Positions 43,160 through 52,336 of a DNA stretch of 64,000 nt are shown here, piece by piece. How positions within the stretch are numbered: position 1 is the stretch's first letter; each line of letters starts with the position of its first letter. The stretch is from Glaciecola sp. KUL10 (GTDB taxonomy: Bacteria > Pseudomonadota > Gammaproteobacteria > Enterobacterales > Alteromonadaceae): NCBI RefSeq assembly GCF_003203515.1, contig NZ_BGNG01000012.1, positions 1-64,000 of the forward strand, written 5' to 3'. The notes below the pieces were generated by a model. The model was not told the DNA's origin. It did not search any database and saw only the letters and a list, made by a program, of their open reading frames with translations. Position numbers and translations under genes: made by a program.

Positions 43160-46100
43160 TTAAAAACGGTATCTTGCACCTACAGCGTATCGAGCACCTA
43201 GCTGATCAAGCGTCCATAATAAACGCTCTGAACGACCATGGCGACGTTGGTTTTCTTCGGTGATGTTTATACCTTCGAAGAATACAGTTAGGTCTTCATT
43301 AACGTCATAAGATACGTTGAAATCAATTTGTGACGTTGCTTCAGTAAAGCCTGGTTCATTTCTAAACGCAGTCGCTGTATCAAGGAATTTATCGCGCCAG
43401 TTGTATGCGATTCTCGCTTGAATACCTTCTTTTTCGTACATCAAAACAAGGTTTGCAGTATCACTTAACCCAACTAAAGCAAACTGAGTCACTGAAGGAT
43501 CCGCAGCCAAATCAAACTCAGCGCCACTGTCTACAGCAGTATAGTTTGCCTGAACACCAAAGCCGGTATCTGCAAAGAAATGCTGAGCAGCAATCTCGAT
43601 ACCCTTAATTGTTTCAGATTGGTTGTTAACTGGTTTTGCAACGGTAAACTCTAGCAAAGGATCATCTGCGTTCGGAAGAATATCAAAGCGAGCTTCAAAT
43701 TCTTCAATCGAAAGTGAATCAAATGCAATGCCATTTTCCATCGCAGCAACCATGTTGAACAAGTTTGTATCATTCACGGATATGCCTAAACGATTTAATT
43801 CAGCAAGTGCGGCTTGAGCACGAGGTCCAGCTGTCGCATCACGTAGGCCAAAGACATTTTCAATTACTTGGTCATTACCGATAAAGTTTTTAACACGCTT
43901 TTGGAAATACCCAGCAGAAATATAACTGGTATCATCAAAGTAATATTCTAGTGACAAATCAAAATTATCTGACTCAAACGGAACTAATGCAGGGTTACCA
44001 GAACTAGCCGTCGCGGTTGCATTACCCGCTGTTAACGTTGGGCCACTCGGAGAACCAACAGATGCAGCGGCACTTAGGTTATTATAGCTAGCACGTGCGA
44101 TAGTTTTACTGTAAGAAAAACGAGCAATCAAGTTGTCTTTGATCTCGATATCAAAGTCTAAACTCGGCAAGAAGTGATCGTAATCTGCTTCAACTGAAAC
44201 ATCTTCTAGCTGATCACCGAACCTAACATTGAAGTCATTGTTACCTTCCCATGCAATACCGCTTGGTAACGAGATATTTGCGATAGAAGTCACGTCTGTT
44301 GTTTCATAGCGGAAGCCTGTAAGTAGGTTATATGGCATATCCCCTATCTCACCTTGCCAGTCTAATTCAACGAACGCCGCCGTAATATCTTCTTTAATTG
44401 TTCGGTTAGTAGCAAATGGATTATTAGCTTCAAAGGCAAAGCCATAGGCTTGCGCAGCAAAACGACCAATATCTGCAGCTCGCGCGGTAATACCCTGAGC
44501 AAAAATACCTGATGTATTAAAATCATCAAATGCACTTGCAAAGTTAAAGAGTTCGGTTACGCCTGCGGGTAATTCACCCGGGTTTTCTATCCCCCAGTTA
44601 CCCATCGTCTGACGTGTCAAAGACTGTAATGATGTGCTTTCCATTGAACGCGATTCGATACCAAAATTAATGCCACCGTCTTCTAGCTCGTATCGACCTT
44701 CAGCTCTAATTTGAGTAATGTCAGTTTCTTGCTGATTAAAGTTCATGTCTAGGATTGAAGTACCAATATCGTTTTGGTCAAGCGCACCATTCGGATTTAA
44801 ATTACCGCGAGCTTCATCGTCAAACTGCACGGTCATAATTGGGAAGTCACCTCTAAAGTCAACGCCTTGTGCCGCTGAGATATTAGCGCCTAACCCAGCA
44901 TTAACCCAAGTACCGTAAGGTGCATTTGGACGCCCTTCAGCTGATGAATCATGCACATCAAGCTCAAACGACAAATCATCGCTTGCTATATATTTAACAT
45001 TAAAACCAATGGATTTGTTTTCGTTGATTTGGTTTTGCTCTTGAACCGCTAAGCCCAAATCACGAGGTAGTAAATCACGGCGTTCTTGTTGAATCAGCAC
45101 GGGCGCAGCAACATTTGGATTATCATCAAATGTTAACTCAGTGAAGTATGAATCATCCATCCAAATCGATTGTTCTGCCCGAGCTTGAAAGATATCTTGC
45201 TTCGAATATGTATAGTCTAAGGTTGCTTCTAAGTCATCACTTGGAGCAAATTGAACAGTTAATTGGGCATTGGTTCGCGTTCTTTCATGATCTGATTGCG
45301 CATATCGAAGATCTGAGGGAATCGCAAATAAAGCGCCAAGAGCAGGTGCGTTGTTTACTACAACAGCGGGTCCTGAAGCAGGGTTATTTGCAACATCTGG
45401 CGATTGAGGAATTGAGCCATCATATGGGTTCACACGCCACTGATTGACAAATGCGCGAGTAGAACCACTGTTGCGTTCTTGAACCGAACCGGTAAATGTG
45501 ACACCAAATGTACGATCTTCATCTAAAAAGTTAATGAATGCAGATAACTCTGGTGTTACATCATCACCCACTCGATTTGTAGTGTCATGTAATGCTTTTG
45601 CGCCTATTGAGGCAACAACACCGGTTTCATTTGCATCAAAAGGTCGCGCAGTACGAATATCAACTGTCGCACCAATACCGCCTGAAGCAATACTCGCTTT
45701 ACCCGTCTTAAAAACTGAAACTGAGCGAACGCTTTCAGACGCTAGATCTGCAAAATCAAACGCACGCGAATTTGGTGTGCCACCACCACCTGGAATAGAC
45801 GCTGCAGGCATGGTTCGTCCATTTAATGTAACCATGTTGAAGCCAGGACCAAGACCACGCACTGTAATTTTACTGCCTTCTCCGTTGCTTCTATCAATAG
45901 AAACACCTGTTATTCTTTGCAGTGACTCAGCTAAATTTGTATCTGGAAATTTACCAATATCTTCTGCTGAAATAGCATCTACTACACCACGTGAGTCACG
46001 TTTGATGCCCATTGATTCTTGAATACTTGCTCTAATCCCAGAAACTTGAATGACCTCAATAGTTGAATCATCGTTTGTTTGTGCCATTGCGGTTGGCGCT

Positions 46101-46177
46101 AACATGGCAGCACCAAGCGCTAGCGATAAACTAGTCGCCAGTTTGGTTTTGTTAAAGTTTTGACGTGTATTTTTCAT
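43160..46177 (-). CDS. TonB-dependent receptor (Xanthomonas/Caulobacter type), linked to halogenases
   Basis: This 1005-residue protein has a signal peptide (about 1-32, ending TAMAQ), a TonB-box-like EVIQVSG and GIRASIQESMGIKRDSRGVV. The plug motifs are EDIGKFPDTNLAESLQRITGVSIDR, TVRGLGPGFNMVTLNGR and a GGIGATVDIRTARPF strand. The barrel ends ARYAVGARYRF with a terminal Phe. This group often takes up carbohydrates and is known to neighbour tryptophan-halogenase-like genes and LacI-family control in marine and xanthomonad genomes. Its promoter carries three LacI-type sites. The ribosome-binding site GAGGGAAAC is good. It probably imports an oligosaccharide or a glycosylated aromatic compound. 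Confidence 0.92.
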   Translation of the reverse strand: MKNTRQNFNKTKLATSLSLALGAAMLAPTAMAQTNDDSTIEVIQVSGIRASIQESMGIKRDSRGVVDAISAEDIGKFPDTNLAESLQRITGVSIDRSNGEGSKITVRGLGPGFNMVTLNGRTMPAASIPGGGGTPNSRAFDFADLASESVRSVSVFKTGKASIASGGIGATVDIRTARPFDANETGVVASIGAKALHDTTNRVGDDVTPELSAFINFLDEDRTFGVTFTGSVQERNSGSTRAFVNQWRVNPYDGSIPQSPDVANNPASGPAVVVNNAPALGALFAIPSDLRYAQSDHERTRTNAQLTVQFAPSDDLEATLDYTYSKQDIFQARAEQSIWMDDSYFTELTFDDNPNVAAPVLIQQERRDLLPRDLGLAVQEQNQINENKSIGFNVKYIASDDLSFELDVHDSSAEGRPNAPYGTWVNAGLGANISAAQGVDFRGDFPIMTVQFDDEARGNLNPNGALDQNDIGTSILDMNFNQQETDITQIRAEGRYELEDGGINFGIESRSMESTSLQSLTRQTMGNWGIENPGELPAGVTELFNFASAFDDFNTSGIFAQGITARAADIGRFAAQAYGFAFEANNPFATNRTIKEDITAAFVELDWQGEIGDMPYNLLTGFRYETTDVTSIANISLPSGIAWEGNNDFNVRFGDQLEDVSVEADYDHFLPSLDFDIEIKDNLIARFSYSKTIARASYNNLSAAASVGSPSGPTLTAGNATATASSGNPALVPFESDNFDLSLEYYFDDTSYISAGYFQKRVKNFIGNDQVIENVFGLRDATAGPRAQAALAELNRLGISVNDTNLFNMVAAMENGIAFDSLSIEEFEARFDILPNADDPLLEFTVAKPVNNQSETIKGIEIAAQHFFADTGFGVQANYTAVDSGAEFDLAADPSVTQFALVGLSDTANLVLMYEKEGIQARIAYNWRDKFLDTATAFRNEPGFTEATSQIDFNVSYDVNEDLTVFFEGINITEENQRRHGRSERLLWTLDQLGARYAVGARYRF

Positions 46178-46240
46178 GTTTCCCTCGTTTCAGTTTGTGG
46201 CCAACTGATGTCCCGAATAATTGTGTGTGCACCTTTTGGC

Positions 46241-46256
46241 ATGAAAGCGCTTTCAT
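46241..46256. promoter_or_regulatory. LacI-type operator 1 (perfect palindrome)
   Basis: ATGAAAGCGCTTTCAT is a perfect 16-bp palindrome containing the LacI/GalR-family core with central CG. It lies downstream of the receptor -10, in the 5' leader. Confidence 0.75.
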
Positions 46257-46279
46257 AAAACCCAAAATAAAAAGATTGC

Positions 46280-46293
46280 TGAAAGCGCTTACA
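46280..46293. promoter_or_regulatory. LacI-type operator 2
   Basis: TGAAAGCGCTTACA matches operator 1 in 12 of 14 positions and is centred about 38 bp from it. It lies just downstream of the -10 of the receptor promoter. Confidence 0.7.
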
Positions 46294-46296
46294 AAA

Positions 46297-46325
46297 ATGT
46301 AAACGATTTCAGTTATATTGGTCAA
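46297..46325 (-). promoter_or_regulatory. TonB receptor promoter with overlapping LacI-type operator 3
   Basis: On the minus strand TTGACC (46325-46320) and TTACAT (46302-46297) are separated by 17 bp. Operator 3, TGTAAACGATTTCA (46298-46311), covers the -10 and half of the spacer, so binding there would block RNA polymerase. Confidence 0.65.
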
Positions 46326-46510
46326 CAGTTTTTTTACAAATATTTTACAAAAACATGCTTTTTGTTTTAATTTTCAATATCTTAGTTATTTTTTATTGTA
46401 ATTGAGACGCTTTAGGACAAAGCCAACTTAGGGGCTTTCTTTTGTTTTGCTGGTTTGTTTCGGTATTTAATTCTTGTAGGATTAAGAAAAATTTAATTAG
46501 AAACAGGTAT

Positions 46511-47938
46511 ATGCAGTCTTTCGATAAAAAAATTACCAGTAAGCGAGAATTCAATACTAAAGATAGAACGCTTGAATCGCTTACGTTTGATTATGAAAGC
46601 GACCGAGGAAGAATTATTAACAGCGCTGCGGTTAGAAGGCTTCAACAAAAAACTCAGGTCTTTCCGCTTGAGCGCAATGCTGCAGTTAGAAGTCGTCTGA
46701 CACACTCTTTGGAAGTACAACAAACGGGTCGATTTATTGTACAAACTATATTTAAGATGCTTCGACAGCAAGATAAACTTCGTGAATCTGGTTTATATGG
46801 CTATGACAGACACATTGAAAGCCTCGTAGAGATGTCGTGTTTAATGCATGATATTGGCAACCCGCCTTTTGGACACTTTGGCGAACAGGCTATTAACGAC
46901 TGGTTTGAAAACAATATCGACGAATTACATCATTTTGAAGACAGCGCGTTACGAAACGATATTTGTGGCTTTGAAGGCAATGCACAAGCTATCAGAATTA
47001 TTCACAGCCTATTGCAACTCAATCTTACCTATACTCAAGTTGCAGGGGTGATGAAATACACTCGCTGCGGCACTTCAGTGAAACCCGATAAGGATGATGA
47101 ACTCAGTTATCTCAAAAAGAAAGTAGGTTATTACTTTAGTGAAAAAGCCTATGTGTCAGAACTGTGCGATCATTTATACATTAATGAGGGGCATCGCCAC
47201 CCGCTTTCTTACATCATGGAAGCAGCTGATGATATCAGTTACTGCTTAGCGGATTTAGAAGATGCAGTAGAAAAAGATATTATAAGCGTCACTCAACTCG
47301 TCGAAGCGCTAAACCAAGAATTCAATGATGTTTGTAGAGAATTTGGGCTTGCAGATGGTTCAATCAATATGAATAATTTTACCGAGCAAGCACTCAATTC
47401 AATCTCCAATGATACAATTTCTGCCAGCAGTCAATTTTTCATTGTCATGCGTGTAAAGTGCATACATCCCTTGGTCAAGCACTCTGCTTCTAGGTTTATC
47501 GACAATTTAGAAAGGTGCTACGAAGGCAGTTTGAATCAAGCCTTATTAGAAGATCGATCACACGCTCATGCGCTCTCAGAATCATTTAAAAGAGTGGCGA
47601 TAAAACATGCGTTTTGTCACAAAGAAGTAGAAGCAATGGAGTTACAAGGTTACCGAATAATCAGTGGCTTACTCGACTGCTACAAGCCAATATTGCAGCT
47701 TTCACGTAGCAAATTTGAAGCAGTGCAGAAAAAACAAAAAGGTGCTCCTTTAATTGCTAGTCGAATGTTTAAAAAACTGCCAAACAAGCACGTTAAGGCA
47801 TATCAAAAAGCAATTACCGCTCAAACTAGCGATGAGTTAGAGTTTTATTTCCGATGTCGTTTGATTCAGGATAATATCAGCGGCATGACCGACCAGTTTG
47901 CTCATGACGAATACAAACATATGTTCGTGAGTAATTAA
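46511..47938 (+). CDS. dgt: dGTP triphosphohydrolase
   Basis: The 475-residue protein starts at the ATG at 46511; an in-frame upstream extension is AT-rich leader. It has the HD-domain metal site: His in RSRLTHSLEVQQTGR, His-Asp in LMHDIGNPPFGHFGEQAI (about 112-113), and a late Asp in EAADDISYCLADLEDA. These and DRGRIINSAAVRRLQQKTQVFPL define dNTP triphosphohydrolases of the Dgt type, which hydrolyse dGTP to deoxyguanosine and triphosphate. The length fits the E. coli-type enzyme (about 500) rather than the shorter type 2 group. It is not in an operon with nucleotide genes; the RND genes follow after 44 bp. Confidence 0.88.
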   Translation: MQSFDKKITSKREFNTKDRTLESLTFDYESDRGRIINSAAVRRLQQKTQVFPLERNAAVRSRLTHSLEVQQTGRFIVQTIFKMLRQQDKLRESGLYGYDRHIESLVEMSCLMHDIGNPPFGHFGEQAINDWFENNIDELHHFEDSALRNDICGFEGNAQAIRIIHSLLQLNLTYTQVAGVMKYTRCGTSVKPDKDDELSYLKKKVGYYFSEKAYVSELCDHLYINEGHRHPLSYIMEAADDISYCLADLEDAVEKDIISVTQLVEALNQEFNDVCREFGLADGSINMNNFTEQALNSISNDTISASSQFFIVMRVKCIHPLVKHSASRFIDNLERCYEGSLNQALLEDRSHAHALSESFKRVAIKHAFCHKEVEAMELQGYRIISGLLDCYKPILQLSRSKFEAVQKKQKGAPLIASRMFKKLPNKHVKAYQKAITAQTSDELEFYFRCRLIQDNISGMTDQFAHDEYKHMFVSN

Positions 47939-47982
47939 TGTCCCCTTGTTGAACAGCATTTTTTAAGGTACCCAAAAACTAT

Positions 47983-49050
47983 ATGAACCGCTCTTATATC
48001 ATCGCATTTACTTGCGTATTTGTCTTATTTGTTTGGATGCTGAGTGGTGTGTTTGGCGATTCATCAACTGCGAGCAGCGCCGAAGAAGTCAGTAATGAGC
48101 TATTTGCTGTCAAAGTTGAAAATCGACGAGCGCAATTGACGCCATTTTTTATTCATGTCCAAGGACAGTCCGTTGCTAATCGGGAAATATCCTTAAAGGC
48201 CCAAATTGAAGGAGAAGTAACAGAACTCCCTATCAAAGAAGGAACATTTGTCAGTATAGATCAAACCATTGCTAGACTTGATTTACAAGATTTTCAAGCG
48301 CAACTTGACGAACAAAATGCCTTGCTCGCTGCACGTGAACTAGAATATGAAAGACTAAATAAATTATCCAAGCAACAATACCAAGCTCAAAGCGCACTAG
48401 AGCAAGCTTATGCAAGTGTACAATCATCAAAGGCCTCGATTGCACGAATAAAGCTTGCAATATCACATACACAAGTAAATGCGCCTTTTTCAGGGTTTAT
48501 TCAGTCAATCAATCTTGAACTTGGCGATTTTGTTAAGTCTGGGGATACTATTGCTTCGCTGATCGACACCCAAACATTGATTATTGAAGCCCAAGTTGCC
48601 CAACAACAAGTGAATGACCTTATGCTTGGTATGGATGCACAAATTGAACTAGCATCAGGCGAAAATGTAGTCGGGAAAGTACGCTATATTGCGCCAAAAG
48701 CCGATCCGCAAACTAGGACATTTAAAGTTGAAGTTGCTGTGAATAATCGTGAACAAGCACTTCGGGCTGGCGTCAGTGCCACGGTAAAACTTTTAGCTTC
48801 ACAAAAAACAACGCATTATTTGACCCCTTCCCTATTTGTTTTAGGTGGAAATGGTGAAATTGGTGTGCGAGCCGTTTCTGAACAAGACATAGTCGAATTT
48901 TACCCAGTAGACATTGTGCAATCTGATAGTAAAGGCGCGTATGTTGTCGGGCTGCCCGAAGACTTAAGATTGATTGTGTCTGGACAAGGTTTTGTAAAAG
49001 CCGGCGTAAAAGTAAAAGCCATTTTATCCGATACTCAAGTTGCGAAATAG
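47983..49050 (+). CDS. RND efflux periplasmic adaptor subunit (second system)
   Basis: The 355-residue protein has an N-terminal membrane helix (YIIAFTCVFVLFVWMLSGVF), the adaptor halves QSVANREISLKAQIEGEVTELPIKEG and VNAPFSGFIQSINLELGDFVKSGD, and a helical hairpin rich in Gln/Ala. A beta-barrel domain follows with ARQ-type segments. It is shorter than the adaptor at 30570 and not a close relative. It is followed 3 bp later by its pump gene. It may be co-transcribed with dgt, which ends 44 bp upstream. Confidence 0.87.
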   Translation: MNRSYIIAFTCVFVLFVWMLSGVFGDSSTASSAEEVSNELFAVKVENRRAQLTPFFIHVQGQSVANREISLKAQIEGEVTELPIKEGTFVSIDQTIARLDLQDFQAQLDEQNALLAARELEYERLNKLSKQQYQAQSALEQAYASVQSSKASIARIKLAISHTQVNAPFSGFIQSINLELGDFVKSGDTIASLIDTQTLIIEAQVAQQQVNDLMLGMDAQIELASGENVVGKVRYIAPKADPQTRTFKVEVAVNNREQALRAGVSATVKLLASQKTTHYLTPSLFVLGGNGEIGVRAVSEQDIVEFYPVDIVQSDSKGAYVVGLPEDLRLIVSGQGFVKAGVKVKAILSDTQVAK

Positions 49051-49053
49051 CCA

Positions 49054-52000
49054 ATGAATCAAATAATTGACGCCGCATTTGCACGACAACGCTCTGTTGC
49101 TTTAGTGTTTTTGGTATTGGTAGTGGCTGGGTTTGGCGCCTACATAAATATCCCCAAAGAAGCTGAACCTGATATCGCTATTCCCATCATCTATGCTTCA
49201 GTGAATTATGAAGGTATTGCACCTCAAGATGCTGAAAGATTGCTTGTAAGACCATTGGAAAAAGAACTCAAAAGTATCGAAGGCTTAAAGGAAATGCGGT
49301 CGACGGCTGCACAAGGCTTTGGCTCAGTTACGTTGGAATTTGACGCCGGATTTGATGCTGATAAAGCCTTATTAGATGTACGAGAAAAAGTCGACCTTGC
49401 AAAAGCTGAGCTTCCACCAGGTAGCGACGAGCCAAGAGTCACCGAGGTTAACGTTTCTTTGTTTCCCGTGCTCACTGTTGTGCTCTCAGGTCCCGTTCCC
49501 GAGCGCACACTCTTAAACATTGCGCAAAGACTTAAATTAGAAATTGAATCTTTATCGGGTGTGCTTGAAGTAGATATCGGCGGCGATAGAGAAGAGTTAC
49601 TTGAAGTACTCATCGATCCGCAAGCGCTAGAGACGTATAACTTATCATTTACTGAAGTCCTAAACTTCGTTAGCGCAAACAATAGACTCGTTGCTGCGGG
49701 CGCCATTGATGACCAAGCAGGACGAATGGTATTCAAAGTGCCGGGCGTTATTGAAAACCTGCAAGACCTAGCATCATTACCTGTAAAAAAGGTCGGTAAT
49801 ATCATCGTAACCTTTGACGATGTTGCGTCAATTAGAAGAAGCTTCAAGGACCCTAATAGCTTGGCGCGCATTCAAGGAGAAAACGCATTAGCACTTGAAG
49901 TATCCAAGCGCACAGGTGCCAATATTATCGAGACGATCGCTCAAGTTCGCGCAATCGTAGAACAAGCAAAAGCAGAATTTCCAAGTACTTTAGAAGTGCG
50001 TTATTTGCAGGATAAATCTGAACAAATCAAAACGATGCTGGGCGACCTTGAAAACAATGTGATCAGTGCAATTGTGCTAGTGATGATTGTGATCATTGCT
50101 GTTTTAGGCTTTCGCCCTAGCCTGTTAATCGGCGCTGCGATCCCAGGCTCGTTTTTAGCGGCAATGGTGGTCATTTACTTTTTTGGTATGACGCTTAACA
50201 TCGTTGTCTTATTTAGCCTAATCTTAGTAGTTGGTATGCTGGTTGATGGTGCAATTGTGACGATTGAACTCGCAGACCGAAAGCTGGATGAAGGAGAGTC
50301 GGCTAAAACAGCATTCGCCAGCGCATCAAAACGCATGGCATGGCCGATAATTGCTTCCACAGCAACAACACTTGCTGTATTTTTTCCTCTATTGGTATGG
50401 CCCGGTTTAGTTGGTGAATTTATGAAATTCATGCCCTTAACCGTGATTATTACGCTGCTAGCCTCACTACTAATGGCTCTTATATTTATTCCCGTTTTAG
50501 GCAGCCTAATTGTAAAAAGGAAAGCCAACAAACAAACAAATGAATCAAAATCCATCAAGGCAGCAGAAGATGGCAATCTTGAGGACATTTCTGGGTGGGT
50601 TGCGCATTACTTATCCGTGTTAAATACCGTATTAAATCACCCTGCAAAAACGGCGATGGGGGCACTTGCTGCGTTGTTTGTTGCCTACACTTCTTATATA
50701 TTTTTCGGAAAAGGTTTGGAGTTTTTCCCCAGTGTTGAACCTGAATTTTTACAGGTACAAGTTCAAGCGAGAGGCGACCTTTCAATACACGAACGCGATG
50801 CATTAGTGGCAGAGGTTGAGCACACTTTGTTGAACTTAGACCACCTCAAATCTGTGTACACACGCACCTTAGGCGGAGGTTCTCAATCTCAAGATGACAT
50901 TCCCGAAGATGTAATTGGCATTATTCAGTTAGAATTGACTGACTGGCAGGTTCGCCCTACTGCAAAAGAGCTAAGCAAAGTAATCAGGGATAAAACAGCA
51001 CACATCCCAGGTATCAAGATACAAATTAGAGAACCTGATTCAGGGCCTTCCACTGGTAAACCTATCCAACTGAACGTGAGTTCGCAAGGCACTAGTAATA
51101 TTGTTGAAGGTGTTGAGCATATGTTGGGGATAATGAGTTCAATTGATGGCTTTGTTGATATTGAAGATAGCCGCCCCTTGCCAAGTATAGAATGGCGACT
51201 CATTGTCAACCGAGAACGAGCAGCTGTTTTTGGCGTCGACGTAACCTTGCTTGGAAATACTGTTACCCTAATTACCAATGGCGCCTTGCTGGCCGAATAC
51301 AGGCCAGATGACGCAGAAGAAGAAGTTGAAATTAGACTAAGGTTCCCGCCTGAGTATCGCAATATTGAACAGCTTTATAAACTGAGGATTCCATCTGCAA
51401 ATGGAGCGGTACCTATTTCTAACTTTGTGACAATAGAACCCGCTGCAAAAGTGGGTGTACTCAAGCGCACAGATGGCACGCGTTCCCTATCGATAAAAGC
51501 TAATATCAAAGAAGGCATGCTGGCAGACGACTTAGTGAAGCAAGTTAAACAAGCCTTGTCAGAAAACCCATTGCCGCAAGGTATCTTTTTGAACTTCAAA
51601 GGACAGGATGAGGACACCCAACAAGCGATTGTATTTTTAAGTACAGCCTTTATTGGCTCGATATTCTTCATGTTAATTATTTTACTCACTCAGTTTAATA
51701 GCTTCTATCAAGCGTTTGTCGTGCTCAGTGCAATCGTATTTTCTACTGCTGGTGTACTCCTTGGACTACTGGTTTCTAATGAGGCTTTCGGGGTCGTGAT
51801 GAGCGGCCTTGGCGTGATTGCTTTAGCAGGCATTGTTGTCAATAACAATATCGTGTTAATTGATACGTTCAACGATCTAAAGTCTCGGTCACAAACCATC
51901 AAAGAAGCAATATTAAGAACGGCTGCTCAGCGTATTAGACCTGTGCTGCTAACTTCAGTTACCACCATATTAGGTTTGATTCCCATGGTATTTGCATTGA

Positions 52001-52176
52001 CGATAGATATTGTAGATAGAAATATTACTGTTGGCGCACCTTCAGCTCAATGGTGGACCGCCTTAGCCAGCACTATCGCAGGAGGGTTAACATTCGCAAC
52101 TATTTTAACTCTTTTGTTAACGCCAGCACTGTTAATGTTGGGTGAAAACTTGCGACAAAAATTGAGGCGTAGTTAA
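49054..52176 (+). CDS. RND-superfamily efflux pump (second system)
   Basis: This 1040-residue protein has a typical RND layout: first helix SVALVFLVLVVAGFGAYINI, then KEAEPDIAIPIIYASVNYEGIAPQDAERLLVRPLE, and the proton-relay region VVGMLVDGAIVTIELADRKL with Asp where many pumps have two. The second half has GLLVSNEAFGVVMSGLGVIALAGIVVNNNIVLIDTFN. It resembles the VexH/hydrophobe-exporter group rather than metal exporters. No outer membrane channel gene follows. Export of hydrophobic or amphiphilic compounds is inferred from the family. Confidence 0.9.
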   Translation: MNQIIDAAFARQRSVALVFLVLVVAGFGAYINIPKEAEPDIAIPIIYASVNYEGIAPQDAERLLVRPLEKELKSIEGLKEMRSTAAQGFGSVTLEFDAGFDADKALLDVREKVDLAKAELPPGSDEPRVTEVNVSLFPVLTVVLSGPVPERTLLNIAQRLKLEIESLSGVLEVDIGGDREELLEVLIDPQALETYNLSFTEVLNFVSANNRLVAAGAIDDQAGRMVFKVPGVIENLQDLASLPVKKVGNIIVTFDDVASIRRSFKDPNSLARIQGENALALEVSKRTGANIIETIAQVRAIVEQAKAEFPSTLEVRYLQDKSEQIKTMLGDLENNVISAIVLVMIVIIAVLGFRPSLLIGAAIPGSFLAAMVVIYFFGMTLNIVVLFSLILVVGMLVDGAIVTIELADRKLDEGESAKTAFASASKRMAWPIIASTATTLAVFFPLLVWPGLVGEFMKFMPLTVIITLLASLLMALIFIPVLGSLIVKRKANKQTNESKSIKAAEDGNLEDISGWVAHYLSVLNTVLNHPAKTAMGALAALFVAYTSYIFFGKGLEFFPSVEPEFLQVQVQARGDLSIHERDALVAEVEHTLLNLDHLKSVYTRTLGGGSQSQDDIPEDVIGIIQLELTDWQVRPTAKELSKVIRDKTAHIPGIKIQIREPDSGPSTGKPIQLNVSSQGTSNIVEGVEHMLGIMSSIDGFVDIEDSRPLPSIEWRLIVNRERAAVFGVDVTLLGNTVTLITNGALLAEYRPDDAEEEVEIRLRFPPEYRNIEQLYKLRIPSANGAVPISNFVTIEPAAKVGVLKRTDGTRSLSIKANIKEGMLADDLVKQVKQALSENPLPQGIFLNFKGQDEDTQQAIVFLSTAFIGSIFFMLIILLTQFNSFYQAFVVLSAIVFSTAGVLLGLLVSNEAFGVVMSGLGVIALAGIVVNNNIVLIDTFNDLKSRSQTIKEAILRTAAQRIRPVLLTSVTTILGLIPMVFALTIDIVDRNITVGAPSAQWWTALASTIAGGLTFATILTLLLTPALLMLGENLRQKLRRS

Positions 52177-52336
52177 ATTTGCTTCTCGTGTTTGTATCAA
52201 TGCCTTGCATCGAAATACAATTGGAGCTATCCTGCTGTTGCTGGTTGTTTTTTAAACAGCCTAAAGGAGCGTGCTAAGAACGGATAAACACAACGATGTG
52301 ATATAAAAACAACAGAGCTAAGCTCGGGCATCCATC

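Larger units (their letters stand above)
46178..46510. other. divergent promoter region of TonB receptor and dGTPase genes
   Basis: About 330 bp, very AT-rich, with the receptor promoter and its three operator-like sites on the left half. No ORF was recognised. The dGTPase promoter was not located. Confidence 0.5.

Noticed and set aside
45148-46022. Plus-strand frames of 99 and 174 codons inside the second TonB receptor gene
   Set aside because: Antisense shadows of a clearly coding receptor, with no ribosome-binding sites or recognisable domains.
49224-49871. A 215-codon minus-strand frame inside the second RND pump gene
   Set aside because: Serine/threonine-rich translation opposite a well-conserved pump; typical antisense artefact.
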